Positions 38,137 to 46,946 are shown, numbered from the stretch's first letter. The stretch is 64,000 bases of DNA from Micromonospora olivasterospora (GCF_007830265.1 NZ_VLKE01000001.1:4092001-4156000), one strand, 5' to 3'. The notes: generated from the sequence alone by a model not told the origin. Numbers and translations are program-made.

Positions 38137-38375
38137 GTCGCCCACGCCCACGTCTCGCCTGGACCGTTCTCGCCGGCCTCCGTGGCAAGTGGACGAGACG
38201 CGCGCGCCCGCGCGGGAGAGCCCGGAACCGGGAGCGGTCCGGGCCTGTCAGTGGGGCCTGCGCCGGCCATAGCAGATCAACGGGCGGCGCGGGGTCTGTC
38301 CACAGCGCCGCCGACCGTCCACAGCCGACCGGCCGGCGCTGGCGGACGGCCCGGCGCGCCGGCAGGCTGCGGGGC

Positions 38376-39140
38376 ATGGCGACGACGAGCGGAGCAGGCG
38401 GCCCTGGGCGGGCCACGGGCGGCGGCAGGCGGCGCGGGTACGCGGTGACCGGCCGGGCGCCGCGATTCGGGCGGGCGGCCCTCGGCGTGCTCGCTCTCGT
38501 CGCGGTCGGTTCCGGCACCTCGGACGTGGGTCGCGAAGGGGCAGGTCCCGTCGATGCCCCGCCCGGGTCCGTGTCCCCGGCGCGGCCCGTTTCGGCCACG
38601 GTGCCACTGGCGTCCGCGTCGCGGGCGCTGCCGCCGCGGTCCGGCTCGGGAGCGGGTCCGCTGGAGTCCGTGGCGGTCGGGTCACCCCCGCAAGCGGCGC
38701 CCGGGGAACCGGTGGGGCCGGCCCCGCCGGGCCTGCGGTTCCGCTGGCCGCTGGACGGCACGCCCCGACCGGCCCGACGCTTCGACCCGCCCCCACAGCC
38801 GTGGCTGGCCGGGCACCGGGGCGTCGACCTCCTCGCCGCGCCCGGCGCGCGGGTCCGGGCCGCCGGGGCGGGCGTCGTGCTCTTCGCCGGCCCGGTCGCC
38901 GGGCGCCCCGTGGTCACCGTGGGGCACGGCGCGGGCCTGCGGACCACCTACGAGCCCGTGCGGGCCGACGTCCGGCCGGGGGAGCGGGTGGCGGCCGGTG
39001 CGCCGCTGGGGCAGGTGCTGCCGGGCCACGCCGGCTGCCCGGAGGCCGCCTGCCTGCACTGGGGACTGCGCCGGGGCGAGGAGTACCTGGACCCGTTGGC
39101 CCTGCTCGGGCTCGGATCGGTGCGGCTCCTGCCGAGCTGA
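38376..39140 (+). CDS. M23 family metallopeptidase (LytM-like)
   Basis: A 254-aa protein. An N-terminal hydrophobic segment (FGRAALGVLALVAVGSG) probably anchors or exports it, followed by a Ser/Pro/Ala-rich linker. The C-terminal M23 domain has GHRGVDLLAAPGARVRAAGA, VTVGHGAGLRTTYEPV and a late LHWGLRRGEEYLDPL. Zinc ligands fit the HxxxD and HxH-like positions, though the second motif reads LHWG rather than HxH, so activity is uncertain. It may cut peptidoglycan cross-bridges or act as a scaffold. Confidence 0.85.
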   Translation: MATTSGAGGPGRATGGGRRRGYAVTGRAPRFGRAALGVLALVAVGSGTSDVGREGAGPVDAPPGSVSPARPVSATVPLASASRALPPRSGSGAGPLESVAVGSPPQAAPGEPVGPAPPGLRFRWPLDGTPRPARRFDPPPQPWLAGHRGVDLLAAPGARVRAAGAGVVLFAGPVAGRPVVTVGHGAGLRTTYEPVRADVRPGERVAAGAPLGQVLPGHAGCPEAACLHWGLRRGEEYLDPLALLGLGSVRLLPS

Positions 39141-39275
39141 CCGTTCCGGTCGTCCCGCCCGGCTCCCGTCGCCGGCGCGTCCGCGCCTTGGCCCCTCGGC
39201 CTCCTCTCGAGGACTGGGCTCAGCGTGAGCGGTGTTCGTCGCGCGCTCAGCGCAGCGAACAGCGTTCGCCGTCAC

Positions 39276-39410
39276 GTTCAGCGCGCTGGAGCAGGGTCGG
39301 CCCCTGTCGCGGGTTCAGCGCATTGGGAGCAGGGTCGGCCTCTGTCGCGGGTTCAGCGCACTGCGTGCAGCGTCGGCCCCTGTCGCGCGTTCAGCGCAGT
39401 GCGAGCAGCG
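39276..39410 (-). repeat. 37-38-bp tandem repeat at the 3' end of the aminotransferase gene
   Basis: Units starting at 39276, 39313, 39351 and 39389 share GTTCAGCGC and GCAG.GTCGGCC...CTGTCGCG. The unit at 39389 contains the stop and last codons of the minus-strand aminotransferase, so the array looks like repeated copying of the gene end. Confidence 0.85.
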
Positions 39411-40572
39411 TCGGCAACCGGACCGCGAGGCGTTCGTACTCGTCCGGCGAGTTGTAGACCTGCCCGCAGAGCCGCAACCAGCCGCGACCGTCCCAGGACA
39501 TCACGTTCACCTCGGTGGCCAGCCGCTCCGCGATCCGGCCGCGCAGCGCTCGGGCCTCCTCGATCGTCGTGGCGGTCCCCGCCGGCAGCGGGACGATGCG
39601 CATGGCCACCGTCGGCCCGCCGGGCTCCGGCAGGTTGGCCGGCGCCACCCCGAGACCGTCCCCCACCACCCGCTGCCCGTACGCGGCCAGGGCGGCGTTG
39701 TGCGCGCGTACCCGGTCGACGCCGAGGGTGCGCAGGGTCCAGACGCCCGCGGGCGCGGCGAGCCACGACGTGTAGTCCAGCGTCGCCTGCCACTCCACGT
39801 TGCCCGGGAAGCCGGCGGGCTGCTCCCAGGAGACGATCAGCGGCTCGATCCGGTCCCGCCACGACGGCGCCACCACCAGCACGGCGGTTCCGCGCGGGGC
39901 GTACCCCCACTTGTGGAGGTTGCCCACCCAGAAGTCGGCGCCGATGCCTCCCACCGGCGCGGGCAGCATGCCCGGCGCGTGCGCGGCGTCGACCAGCACC
40001 GGTACGTCGTGCTCGTGGCCGATCCCGACGAGCGCGGCGGCCGGGAAAAGGCGGGCGGTGGCCGAGGTGAGCTGGTCGACGACGAGGAGCCTGGTGCGTC
40101 CGGGGCGCAGCCCGGCGCGGACGATCTCGACGATCTGCTCGTCGGTCGCGGTCAGCGGCACCCGCAGGACGCGGTGCGTCGCGCCGGTGCGCCGGCACTC
40201 CCGGTCGACCGAGTAGCCGACCGCGCCGTAGCCGTGGTCGGTGGTGACCACCTCGTCGCCGGGGCGCAGGCCCAGCGACTGGAGCACCACGGCGACGCCG
40301 GTGGTGGCGTTGCCGACGAGCGCGGTGCCGTCCGGGTCGGCGCCGAGGAAGGCCGCCAGGTGCCGGCGGGTGTGGGCGATCCGGTCGACCAGGCCGGGCC
40401 CGAAGAAGCGCAGCGGGTTCGCCTCCATCTCGTCGCGCAGCCGCTGCTGGACGCGCTGCACGTTCACCGGCACCGCGCCGAACGAGCCGTGGTTGAGGTG
40501 ACTGACCGCCGGATCGAGCGAGAACAGCAGTCGGGCGCCGGGAATCGGCTCGGGCGGCTGCGGCACGCTCAT
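39391..40572 (-). CDS. Class V aminotransferase (isopenicillin-N epimerase-like)
   Basis: A 393-aa PLP enzyme: VSHLNHGSFGAVPVNVQRVQ, VGNATTGVAVVLQSLGLRPG, LLVVDQLTSATARLFPAAAL, VLVDAAHAPGMLP, and the PLP lysine in WVGNLHKWGYAPRG. Relatives include isopenicillin-N epimerase and cysteine desulfurase-like proteins; the substrate is unknown. ATG at 40572 chosen. Its 3' end lies in a tandem repeat. Confidence 0.88.
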   Translation of the reverse strand: MSVPQPPEPIPGARLLFSLDPAVSHLNHGSFGAVPVNVQRVQQRLRDEMEANPLRFFGPGLVDRIAHTRRHLAAFLGADPDGTALVGNATTGVAVVLQSLGLRPGDEVVTTDHGYGAVGYSVDRECRRTGATHRVLRVPLTATDEQIVEIVRAGLRPGRTRLLVVDQLTSATARLFPAAALVGIGHEHDVPVLVDAAHAPGMLPAPVGGIGADFWVGNLHKWGYAPRGTAVLVVAPSWRDRIEPLIVSWEQPAGFPGNVEWQATLDYTSWLAAPAGVWTLRTLGVDRVRAHNAALAAYGQRVVGDGLGVAPANLPEPGGPTVAMRIVPLPAGTATTIEEARALRGRIAERLATEVNVMSWDGRGWLRLCGQVYNSPDEYERLAVRLPTLLALR

Positions 40573-40610
40573 TCCATGATCGTAGCCCGGCCCGTGCCCC
40601 CGGAGGCCGG

Positions 40611-41633
40611 TCAGGCGCGCGGGTGGGCCTGCCGGTACGCCGCCCGCAGCCGCGCCACCGAGACGTGCGTGTAGATCTGCGTGCTGGCCAGGGAGGAGTG
40701 GCCCAGCAACTCCTGCACCGCACGGAGATCCGCGCCGCCCTCCAGCAGGTGGGTGGCGGCCGAGTGCCGCAGGCCGTGCGGGCTGGTCGGGGGCAGCCCG
40801 GCGGCCTCGGCGTACGCGGCGACGACGCGCCGGGCCGTGGTGGGGTGCAGCCGACCGCCCCGCGCCCCGAGCAGCAGGGCGTCTCCGGAGCCCGCGCGGG
40901 CCAGGGCGGGGCGTCCGACCCGCAGCCACTCGTCCAGGGCCCGCTGGGCGGGCAGCCCGTACGGCACGGAACGCTCCCGGGCGCCCTTGCCGAGGACCCG
41001 CACCACCCGTCGGGCGTGGTCCACGTCCGACGTGTCGAGGCCGCATGCCTCGCTGATCCGCACACCGGTCGCGTAGAGCAGTTCCAGCAGGGCCCGATCC
41101 CGGAGCAGCACGGCGCGCCCGGCAGCGTCCTCGGTGTCGTCCGTGACGCCCCTGTCGTCCACGGCTTCGTCCCTGGCGGACTCGTCCCTTCCGGCCCCGT
41201 GCCTGCGGCCGGGCGCCTCGACCAGCGCCGCGGCCTGGTCGGCGCGGAGCACGGCGGGCAGGTCGCGGCGGGCGCGAGGGCTGGCCAGCGGGGCGGCCAC
41301 GTCGGCGCCGAGCAGGCCACACCGGTGTGCCCAGGCGCTGAAGGTGCGCGCCGCGGCGGCCCGGCGGGCCATCGTGGCGCGGGCGGCCCCCGTGGTCCGT
41401 TGCTTCGCCAGCCAACTGCGCAGCACGCCGAGGTCCAGGTCGGCCACCCCGGCGCAGCCCATCCGGGTGGCGTGGTCGAGCAGGGAGACGACGTCCCCGA
41501 CGTACGCCCGGACGGTGTGGGTGGAGCGGTTGCGTACCCGGGCCAGGTGGTCGGCGAAGTCGTCCACCGCGTCCCGCATCGCCGACGGCAGGGCCTCGTG
41601 GGTCGCCCGCGTTCCGGGCCCGCCGTGCGTCAC
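40611..41633 (-). CDS. xerC: Tyrosine recombinase XerC
   Basis: A 340-aa recombinase of the chromosome-dimer-resolution type. The N-terminal core-binding domain is RNRSTHTVRAYVGDVVSLL. Catalytic residues lie in TGVRISEACGL (Arg), VLGKGARERSVP (Lys), PHGLRHSAATHLL (His-x-x-Arg), LLGHSSLASTQIYTH (His and Tyr). An acidic, polar insert of about 35 residues (GRDESARDEAVDDRGVTDDT) precedes the catalytic Arg and is unusual. Start GTG 41633, or ATG 41579. Confidence 0.9.
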   Translation of the reverse strand: MTHGGPGTRATHEALPSAMRDAVDDFADHLARVRNRSTHTVRAYVGDVVSLLDHATRMGCAGVADLDLGVLRSWLAKQRTTGAARATMARRAAAARTFSAWAHRCGLLGADVAAPLASPRARRDLPAVLRADQAAALVEAPGRRHGAGRDESARDEAVDDRGVTDDTEDAAGRAVLLRDRALLELLYATGVRISEACGLDTSDVDHARRVVRVLGKGARERSVPYGLPAQRALDEWLRVGRPALARAGSGDALLLGARGGRLHPTTARRVVAAYAEAAGLPPTSPHGLRHSAATHLLEGGADLRAVQELLGHSSLASTQIYTHVSVARLRAAYRQAHPRA

Positions 41634-41907
41634 CGGTCGCAGCCCCGCCCGGCGGCCGGGCCCTGGCCGCGCCGCTCGACACCGCCGTCGCCACGCATCG
41701 GCCCAGACTACGAGCACGCGGCCAGTCCCGCCTGGCGGCCCGACCCGCCGTGCACCTCCGATCGAGGCTGGCTGTCGGCGGGCGAGCTTGCGAGACTGGT
41801 GCATAGCGTCGCCGGTGGCAGCGCCGCCACCAAGCCGTGCTCGTCCCCCGCCCGCACCGGCGCGACCCGGCCCGCGCGGGCGGCCCTCAGGAGGGAGGGG
41901 ACCGACG

Positions 41908-42249
41908 ATGGGCCTGGACCTCGTCCTGTACCGGCTGGTCCGCGCCGGCTCCGGCCGCCGCCGCCCGGCGTACGTCACCGCGCAGGTGGTGGCCGACCCG
42001 CACGACGTGCTGCTGGGTCTGATCGAGCGGGCGCGCGGCGGTGGGCGGACCCCGCTGCTGGACCGGGTTGACCCGCTCGGCGAACTGGTCGTGGCCGCCG
42101 AGCGGGTGCCACAACTGCTCGCCGAGCTGCGCTGCCTCGGGGAGATCGCGGAGACCCCGGCCGAGGCGGAACAGGTCCGGCGGCTGACCGGCCTGGTCCG
42201 GCGGTGCCTACGCGACCGTGAGGTCCAACTCCGCTTCGAGGGCGACTGA
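41908..42249 (+). CDS. Conserved hypothetical protein
   Basis: A 113-aa soluble protein (MGLDLVLYRLVRAGSGRRRP, VTAQVVADPHDVLLGLIERA, LRDREVQLRFEGD) with no recognised domain. A strong GGAGGGAGGGG site precedes the ATG. It is divergent from xerC, with 274 bp between that hold nothing else recognisable, and converges on dprA. Confidence 0.75.
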   Translation: MGLDLVLYRLVRAGSGRRRPAYVTAQVVADPHDVLLGLIERARGGGRTPLLDRVDPLGELVVAAERVPQLLAELRCLGEIAETPAEAEQVRRLTGLVRRCLRDREVQLRFEGD

Positions 42250-42256
42250 GCTGCCG

Positions 42257-43447
42257 TCACGACGCGGTGCCGGGGGAACGTGCGCCACCCGTCGCCAGCG
42301 CGTACCCGTCGTCGCGCCGGCGGACCATGCCCAGCTCCTCCAACAGCGAGAGCTTGCGCAGGGCGGTGCGGACGTCCACGCCGGCGCGGGCGGCGAGCCG
42401 GTCCACGCCGACCGCCCCGCGGCGGGGAATCGACTCCAGTACCAGCGTCGCGTCGTCGTCGAGCAGGTCCCGAGGTTGCTGCGGGGCGCGGGCCGGAGGC
42501 GCCAGGTCGGCGCCGATGCGGCCCACCTCCTCCAGTACGTGTGGCACCCCCGTGACCAGGCGTGCCGACGGCTGCTCCCGCAGCATCTCGTGGGCGCCGA
42601 CCGACATGGCGGAGGTGACGGGGCCGGGCACCACCATGGCCCGCCGGCCGATCGCGAGGGCCCGGTTGACCGTCTGGGTCGCGCCGCTGCGCGCCGCCGC
42701 TTCGACCAGCACGGTGCCGGCGGTCGCCGCGGCGATCACGCGGTTGCGGATGAGGAACCGGGGCCGGAGCGGGTCCGCGCCCGGCATCCACTCGCTGATC
42801 AGCAGGCCTGTCTCCGCGATCCGGTCGAACAGCGCGGCGTTCCCCATGGGGTAGGGCCGGTCGACGCCGCAGGCGAGCACGGCCACCGTCAGCCCTCCGG
42901 CGTTGAGCGCGCCCCGGTGCGCCGCGGCGTCGATGCCGAAGGCGCCCCCGGAGACCACGGTCCAGTCGCGGTCGGCCAGCCCGTAGCCGATCTCGGTCGC
43001 CACGTGCAACCCGTACGGGGTGGCCGCCCGGGCGCCGACCACCGCCACGGCCCGGTCGAACGCCTCGTTCAGCGGCCACGCCCCGCGTACCCAGAAGCAG
43101 AGCGGAGGAGCGGTCTCCCGGTCCACCCGCCGGTCGCCGCCCTTCAGGACCAGCCGGCGCAGGTCGCCGACGCGTACCGGCCACTCCTCGTCCCTGGGGG
43201 CGACCACCCGGGCGCCGAGACGTTCGGCGCGGGCCAGCGCATCCGCGGCCACCGCCCGGGCGTCCCCCTGCCGCGACCGTGCCGCCACGGTCGCGCGCAG
43301 CGATTCCTCCGGGGCGCCGCCGTCGAGCAGGAGGTCCAGCGCCCCCGCCGGACCCAGTCGGTCGACGAGCCGGTGCACCGACCAGGTGCCGGGCTCGGTG
43401 AGCCACGTCAACGCCACCCGAGCCAGCAGCTCCTCGTCTCGGCTCAT
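42257..43447 (-). CDS. dprA: DNA-processing protein DprA
   Basis: A 396-aa protein that loads RecA on incoming single-stranded DNA. The Rossmann core shows AVAVVGARAATPYG, VVSGGAFGIDAAAHRGAL, VAVLACGVDRPYP, and LISEWMPGADP. The C-terminal winged-helix (GAVGVDRLAARAGVDVRTAL) is the DML1-like domain. Its ATG overlaps the stop of an upstream mini-ORF (ATGA), which overlaps comM. Confidence 0.94.
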   Translation of the reverse strand: MSRDEELLARVALTWLTEPGTWSVHRLVDRLGPAGALDLLLDGGAPEESLRATVAARSRQGDARAVAADALARAERLGARVVAPRDEEWPVRVGDLRRLVLKGGDRRVDRETAPPLCFWVRGAWPLNEAFDRAVAVVGARAATPYGLHVATEIGYGLADRDWTVVSGGAFGIDAAAHRGALNAGGLTVAVLACGVDRPYPMGNAALFDRIAETGLLISEWMPGADPLRPRFLIRNRVIAAATAGTVLVEAAARSGATQTVNRALAIGRRAMVVPGPVTSAMSVGAHEMLREQPSARLVTGVPHVLEEVGRIGADLAPPARAPQQPRDLLDDDATLVLESIPRRGAVGVDRLAARAGVDVRTALRKLSLLEELGMVRRRDDGYALATGGARSPGTAS

Positions 43448-43515
43448 GTCGTCACCTCGCTGCGCTCGGCGCCGTCATGAGCTGTGGCGCTGGGTTGGCT
43501 GGTGCGCTCGCTCAC
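43444..43515 (-). CDS. Mini-ORF linking comM to dprA
   Basis: A 23-codon frame, VSERTSQPSATAHDGAERSE plus VTT. The GTG overlaps the comM stop (GTGA) and the TGA overlaps the dprA ATG (ATGA), filling the intergenic gap exactly. The end encodes GAERSEV immediately before dprA, and its GCAGCGAGGTG can act as dprA's ribosome-binding site. Related to the two mini-ORFs before comM. It may serve translational coupling rather than make a functional peptide. Confidence 0.6.
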   Translation of the reverse strand: MSERTSQPSATAHDGAERSEVTT

Positions 43516-45032
43516 GCCGAATCCCCCATCCTGAGCTGCATCGCCTCGTGGACGTCGTCGCGGTGCGGGCGGTCCCGCCCGTCGAGGTCGGCGATGGTCC
43601 ACGCCATCCGGATGATCCGGTCGAAGCCGCGCGCCGACAGCGCACCCGAGTCCAGGCGGCCGCGCAGCTCGCGGGTGTCCCGCTCGGGCAGCCGCCACGG
43701 CGGTCGGCGCAGGCGGGGCCCCGGCACCTCCGCGTTGAGCCGCCAACCCGTGCCGGCCCACCGGGCGGAGGCCGCCGCCCGGGCCGCCGTCACCCGGGTC
43801 GCGACCGCGGCCGACGCCTCGCCGGGTTCCCCCGACTCCATCAGCTCGGCCGCCCGCAGCGGCAGCAGGGTCACCTGCACGTCGATCCGGTCCAGCAACG
43901 GCCCGGAGAGCCGACCCAGGTAACGGCGGCGGGCCAGCGGCGCGCACTCACAGAGGGCGTCGCCGGCCGGACGGGCGCAGGGGCAGGGGTTGGCGGCCAG
44001 CACCAGCTGCGTCCGGGCCGGATACTCGGTGCCGCCCCGGCTGCGGGCCAGCTGCACGCGACCGTGCTCCAGCGGCTGGCGCAGCGCCTCCAGCGCTCCC
44101 TTGCTGAACTCCGGCGCCTCGTCGAGGAAGAGCACCCCGCGGTGGGCCAGCGACACGGCGCCGGGGCGGGCCAGCCCGGACCCGCCGCCGACCAGCGAGG
44201 CGACCGTCGCGGTGTGGTGCGGCGCCTGGAACGGGGGACGGCGCAGCAGCCGGCCGCCCGCCGGCAGCAGTCCGGCGATCGAGTGCAGCGCGGTGACCTC
44301 CAGCGCCGCGTCGTCGTCCAACTCCGGCAGGATCGACGGCAGGCGCTCGGCGAGCATCGTCTTGCCCGCCCCGGGCGGCCCGAACAGCGCCAGGTGGTGT
44401 CCGCCCGCGGCGGCCACCTCCAGCGCCCGCCGGCCCAGCGCCTGCCCGGCGACCTCGGCCAGGTCCGGTCCGTCCGGAGCGGCCGGTGGCGCGGTCGCGG
44501 GCGGCTCGATCAGCGGCGTGCCGTCCCGGACGAACGCGACCAGCCGGTGCAGCGTGTCCACGGCGCGGACCCGCACACCCGGGATGACGGCCGCCTCGGC
44601 GGCGTTGTCGACCGGGACGATCACCCGGTCCACCCCGGCGCGCGCCGCGGCGGCCACCATCGGCAGCGCCCCGCGCACCGGCCGGACGGTGCCGTCGAGC
44701 CCGAGCTCGCCGAGGACCACGACCCGCTCCAGCGGCAGCAGGGGCAGTTCCCCGGAGCCGCCCAGCAGCGCCACCGCGATGGCCAGGTCGAACGCCGAGC
44801 CGAACTTCGGCATCGTGGCCGGCAGCAGGTTCAACGTGATGCGCCGGTTCGGCCAGCGCTGGCCGGAGTTCACGATCGCGGCGCGGACCCGGTCGCGGGC
44901 CTCGTGCAGGGCGGTGTCCGGCAGCCCGGAGATCACCACCGCCGGCAGCCCGGGGGCGAGGTCCGCCTCCACCTCCACGACGTGGCCGGTCACGCCGACC
45001 AGGCCGACGCAGAGCACCTTCGCGTAGCTCAT
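43512..45032 (-). CDS. comM: YifB/ComM family Mg-chelatase-like AAA+ ATPase
   Basis: A 506-aa protein. The N-terminal Lon-protease-like ChlI domain (MSYAKVLCVGLVGVTGHVVE) is followed by the AAA+ module with Walker A LFGPPGAGKTMLAERL, Walker B GVLFLDEAPEF, and a Cys pair region ANPCPCARPAGDALCEC. ComM is a branch-migration helicase helping recombination of transformed DNA. It lies in the yraN-comM-dprA group; its ATG overlaps an upstream mini-ORF. Confidence 0.95.
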   Translation of the reverse strand: MSYAKVLCVGLVGVTGHVVEVEADLAPGLPAVVISGLPDTALHEARDRVRAAIVNSGQRWPNRRITLNLLPATMPKFGSAFDLAIAVALLGGSGELPLLPLERVVVLGELGLDGTVRPVRGALPMVAAAARAGVDRVIVPVDNAAEAAVIPGVRVRAVDTLHRLVAFVRDGTPLIEPPATAPPAAPDGPDLAEVAGQALGRRALEVAAAGGHHLALFGPPGAGKTMLAERLPSILPELDDDAALEVTALHSIAGLLPAGGRLLRRPPFQAPHHTATVASLVGGGSGLARPGAVSLAHRGVLFLDEAPEFSKGALEALRQPLEHGRVQLARSRGGTEYPARTQLVLAANPCPCARPAGDALCECAPLARRRYLGRLSGPLLDRIDVQVTLLPLRAAELMESGEPGEASAAVATRVTAARAAASARWAGTGWRLNAEVPGPRLRRPPWRLPERDTRELRGRLDSGALSARGFDRIIRMAWTIADLDGRDRPHRDDVHEAMQLRMGDSA

Positions 45033-45112
45033 GCCGGCACCTCGCTGGGCTCGGCGCCGCCGTGAGGCGTAGACGCGCCGTGCCTGGCGATTCGCTCGCT
45101 GCGCTCGTTCAT
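45029..45112 (-). CDS. Mini-ORF 2 upstream of comM
   Basis: A 27-codon frame: [20 protein letters not shown] then EPSEVPA. Its TGA overlaps the comM ATG (ATGA), and its own ATG overlaps the stop of mini-ORF 1 (ATGA). Sequence is nearly the same as mini-ORF 1, so the pair is a tandem duplication of about 75 bp. Confidence 0.6.
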   Translation of the reverse strand: MNERSERIARHGASTPHGGAEPSEVPA

Positions 45113-45183
45113 GCCGGCACCTCGCTGGGCTCGGCGCCGCCGTGAGGCGCAGACGCGCCGTGCCTGATGATTCGCTCGTTCAT
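45109..45183 (-). CDS. Mini-ORF 1 upstream of comM
   Basis: A 24-codon frame: [20 protein letters not shown] then EVPA, starting 15 nt after the yraN stop with GGGCGGCCGGG before it. It differs from mini-ORF 2 by loss of SER and one or two substitutions. It is part of the coupled chain yraN, mini-1, mini-2, comM, mini-3, dprA. Confidence 0.6.
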   Translation of the reverse strand: MNERIIRHGASAPHGGAEPSEVPA

Positions 45184-45198
45184 GCCCGGCCGCCCATC

Positions 45199-45558
45199 TC
45201 AGAATGCCCCCTTGAGGTGCTCGACCCGGGCCGCGCCCGCCGTGGGAAGCTCGACCGAGACGACGTCGAAGCGCACCTCCTCGGCGCTGGTGCCCGTCTC
45301 CGCGAGCCAGCGCGCGGCCAGCCCGCGCAGCCGGCGGGCCTTTGCCGGTACGACCGCCTCGGCCGGCGCGCCGAACTCGGCGGTGCGCCGGGTCTTCACC
45401 TCGCAGAAGGCGAGCACGGGCCCGTCCCACGCGATGATGTCGATCTCGCCAGCCTGGCAGCGCCAGTTCCGGGCGACCGGGCGCAGCCCCGCCCCGATCA
45501 GGTGCCGGACGGCGCACCGCTCCCCGTACGCGCCGACGGCCTGGTTCCGCTTCGTCAT
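45199..45558 (-). CDS. yraN: YraN family (UPF0102) endonuclease-like protein
   Basis: A 119-aa protein with a PD-(D/E)xK-like nuclease fold: [36 protein letters not shown] (GEIDII Glu/Asp), [15 protein letters not shown] (EVK). ATG 45558 is chosen because the conserved Arg/Gln-Gly-Glu helix begins there; an in-frame start at 45609 would add 17 residues. It usually accompanies comM and dprA. Confidence 0.9.
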   Translation of the reverse strand: MTKRNQAVGAYGERCAVRHLIGAGLRPVARNWRCQAGEIDIIAWDGPVLAFCEVKTRRTAEFGAPAEAVVPAKARRLRGLAARWLAETGTSAEEVRFDVVSVELPTAGAARVEHLKGAF

Positions 45559-46012
45559 GCGCCGCACGATGCCGGGCCCGGGACCCGGCCGGGGCGACCC
45601 TGTGGACAACGGGCCCCGCTGTGGACGACCGGACGATCATGCCCCCGGTGTGCTAGGGCCCCGCCGCTCGACGCCCTCCGCCCCGTGCGTGCAGATTCAC
45701 GTAAATAGTGGCCATCCCGCGCGGAATAGCCACTATTTCCGTGAAAGAGGGGGATCGGGCATCGGGTGGGGGCGCGGCGTCGTTGTTGCGGCGCCCGATG
45801 CCCGGCGTCCGGTGGGCGGGACAGGGGCGTACACTGGTCGACTGGCGACCGCCACGCGCGGTCGACCTCGCGCGCCCTCTCCACGCACCGGCGTGGGGCG
45901 GCGGCCTCCCTGGTCCCGATCTTGGTCGGGCCCACCATGGCCGGCGACCGGGCGCCAGGCGCCCGGCCGCCGGCCGGGCGGGACAACCAGGGAACATGAG
46001 GAGTACCCCACC
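45559..46012. other. Divergent promoter region between yraN and rpsB
   Basis: It contains an AT-rich palindrome at 45696-45745 and then a leader rich in GGCGCC-type short inverted repeats before rpsB (CAGGCGCCCGGCCG near 45958). A promoter for rpsB should lie here; TACACT at 45830 is a possible -10 element, but no good -35 is present. Confidence 0.4.
45696..45745. repeat. AT-rich palindromic repeat D
   Basis: TTCACGTAAATAGTGGC (45696-45712) and GCCACTATTTCCGTGAA (45729-45745) pair over 17 bp with one mismatch, with a 16-nt spacer. It is strikingly AT-rich for this genome and lies between two divergent genes, so it is not a simple terminator. Confidence 0.85.
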
Positions 46013-46894
46013 ATGGCCGTCGTGACCATGCGCCAGCTGCTCGAGAGCGGTGTCCACTTCGGGCACCAGACCCGACGCTGGAACCCGAAGATGAAGCGCT
46101 TCATCTTCACCGAGCGCAACGGTATCTACATCATCGACCTGCGCCAGACCCTCGACTACATCGAGAAGGCGTACGACTTCGTGCGCAACACCGTCGCCGA
46201 GGGCGGCAGCATCCTGTTCGTCGGCACCAAGAAGCAGGCCCAGGAGGCGATCGCCGAGCAGGCGACCCGGGTCGGCCAGCCGTACGTCAACCACCGCTGG
46301 CTCGGCGGCATGCTGACCAACTTCCAGACGGTGTACAAGCGGCTCCAGCGGATGAAGGAGCTGGAGGCCCTCGGTGACCTGAGCGGCACCGCCGCCGGGC
46401 ACACCAAGAAGGAGACCCTGCAGCTGTCCCGCGAGAAGATCAAGCTGTCCCGCACCCTCGGCGGTCTGCGGGACATGCAGAAGCTGCCGGCCGCGGTCTG
46501 GGTGGTCGACACCAAGAAGGAGCACATCGCCGTCGACGAGGCCCGCAAGCTGGGCATCCCGGTGATCGCCGTGCTCGACACCAACTGCGACCCGGACGAG
46601 GTCGACTTCCCGATCCCCGGCAACGACGACGCGATCCGCTCCGCCGAGCTGCTGACCAGGGTCGTGGCCGCCGCCGTCGCCGACGGCCTCATCGCCCGCT
46701 CGGGCCGTCGCCGCGGTGGCGACGAGAAGCCGGAGCCGGGCCAGGTCGGCGCCGACGAGCCGCTGGCCGAGTGGGAGCGCGAGCTGCTCGAGGAGCCGAA
46801 GCAGGCCGACGAGCCGAAGCAGGCCGACGAGCCGAAGCAGGCCGACGAGCCGAAGCAGGCCGACGAGCAGCCGGCGACCGCCGCCGCGGAGTGA
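46013..46894 (+). CDS. rpsB: 30S ribosomal protein S2
   Basis: A 293-aa S2: [60 protein letters not shown]. The C-terminus has four 18-bp repeats (46794-46865) encoding EPKQAD units, an acidic/basic tail beyond the S2 core. GAGGAG precedes the ATG. Paired with tsf. Confidence 0.97.
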   Translation: MAVVTMRQLLESGVHFGHQTRRWNPKMKRFIFTERNGIYIIDLRQTLDYIEKAYDFVRNTVAEGGSILFVGTKKQAQEAIAEQATRVGQPYVNHRWLGGMLTNFQTVYKRLQRMKELEALGDLSGTAAGHTKKETLQLSREKIKLSRTLGGLRDMQKLPAAVWVVDTKKEHIAVDEARKLGIPVIAVLDTNCDPDEVDFPIPGNDDAIRSAELLTRVVAAAVADGLIARSGRRRGGDEKPEPGQVGADEPLAEWERELLEEPKQADEPKQADEPKQADEPKQADEQPATAAAE

Positions 46895-46899
46895 CCGCA

Positions 46900-46946
46900 C
46901 CGCCGCTGCCCCGCTGTCCGTTTTCCCGGGCGGCGGGGAGCGGCGG
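46900..46946 (+). terminator. Hairpin between rpsB and tsf
   Basis: CCGCCGCTGCCCCGC pairs with GCGGGGAGCGGCGG (one bulge) around a loop containing GTTTTCCC. Probably a partial terminator that lowers tsf relative to rpsB. Confidence 0.6.

Noticed and set aside
45821..45836. rpsB promoter with TACACT as -10
   Set aside because: No -35 hexamer at suitable spacing; noted only as a possibility.
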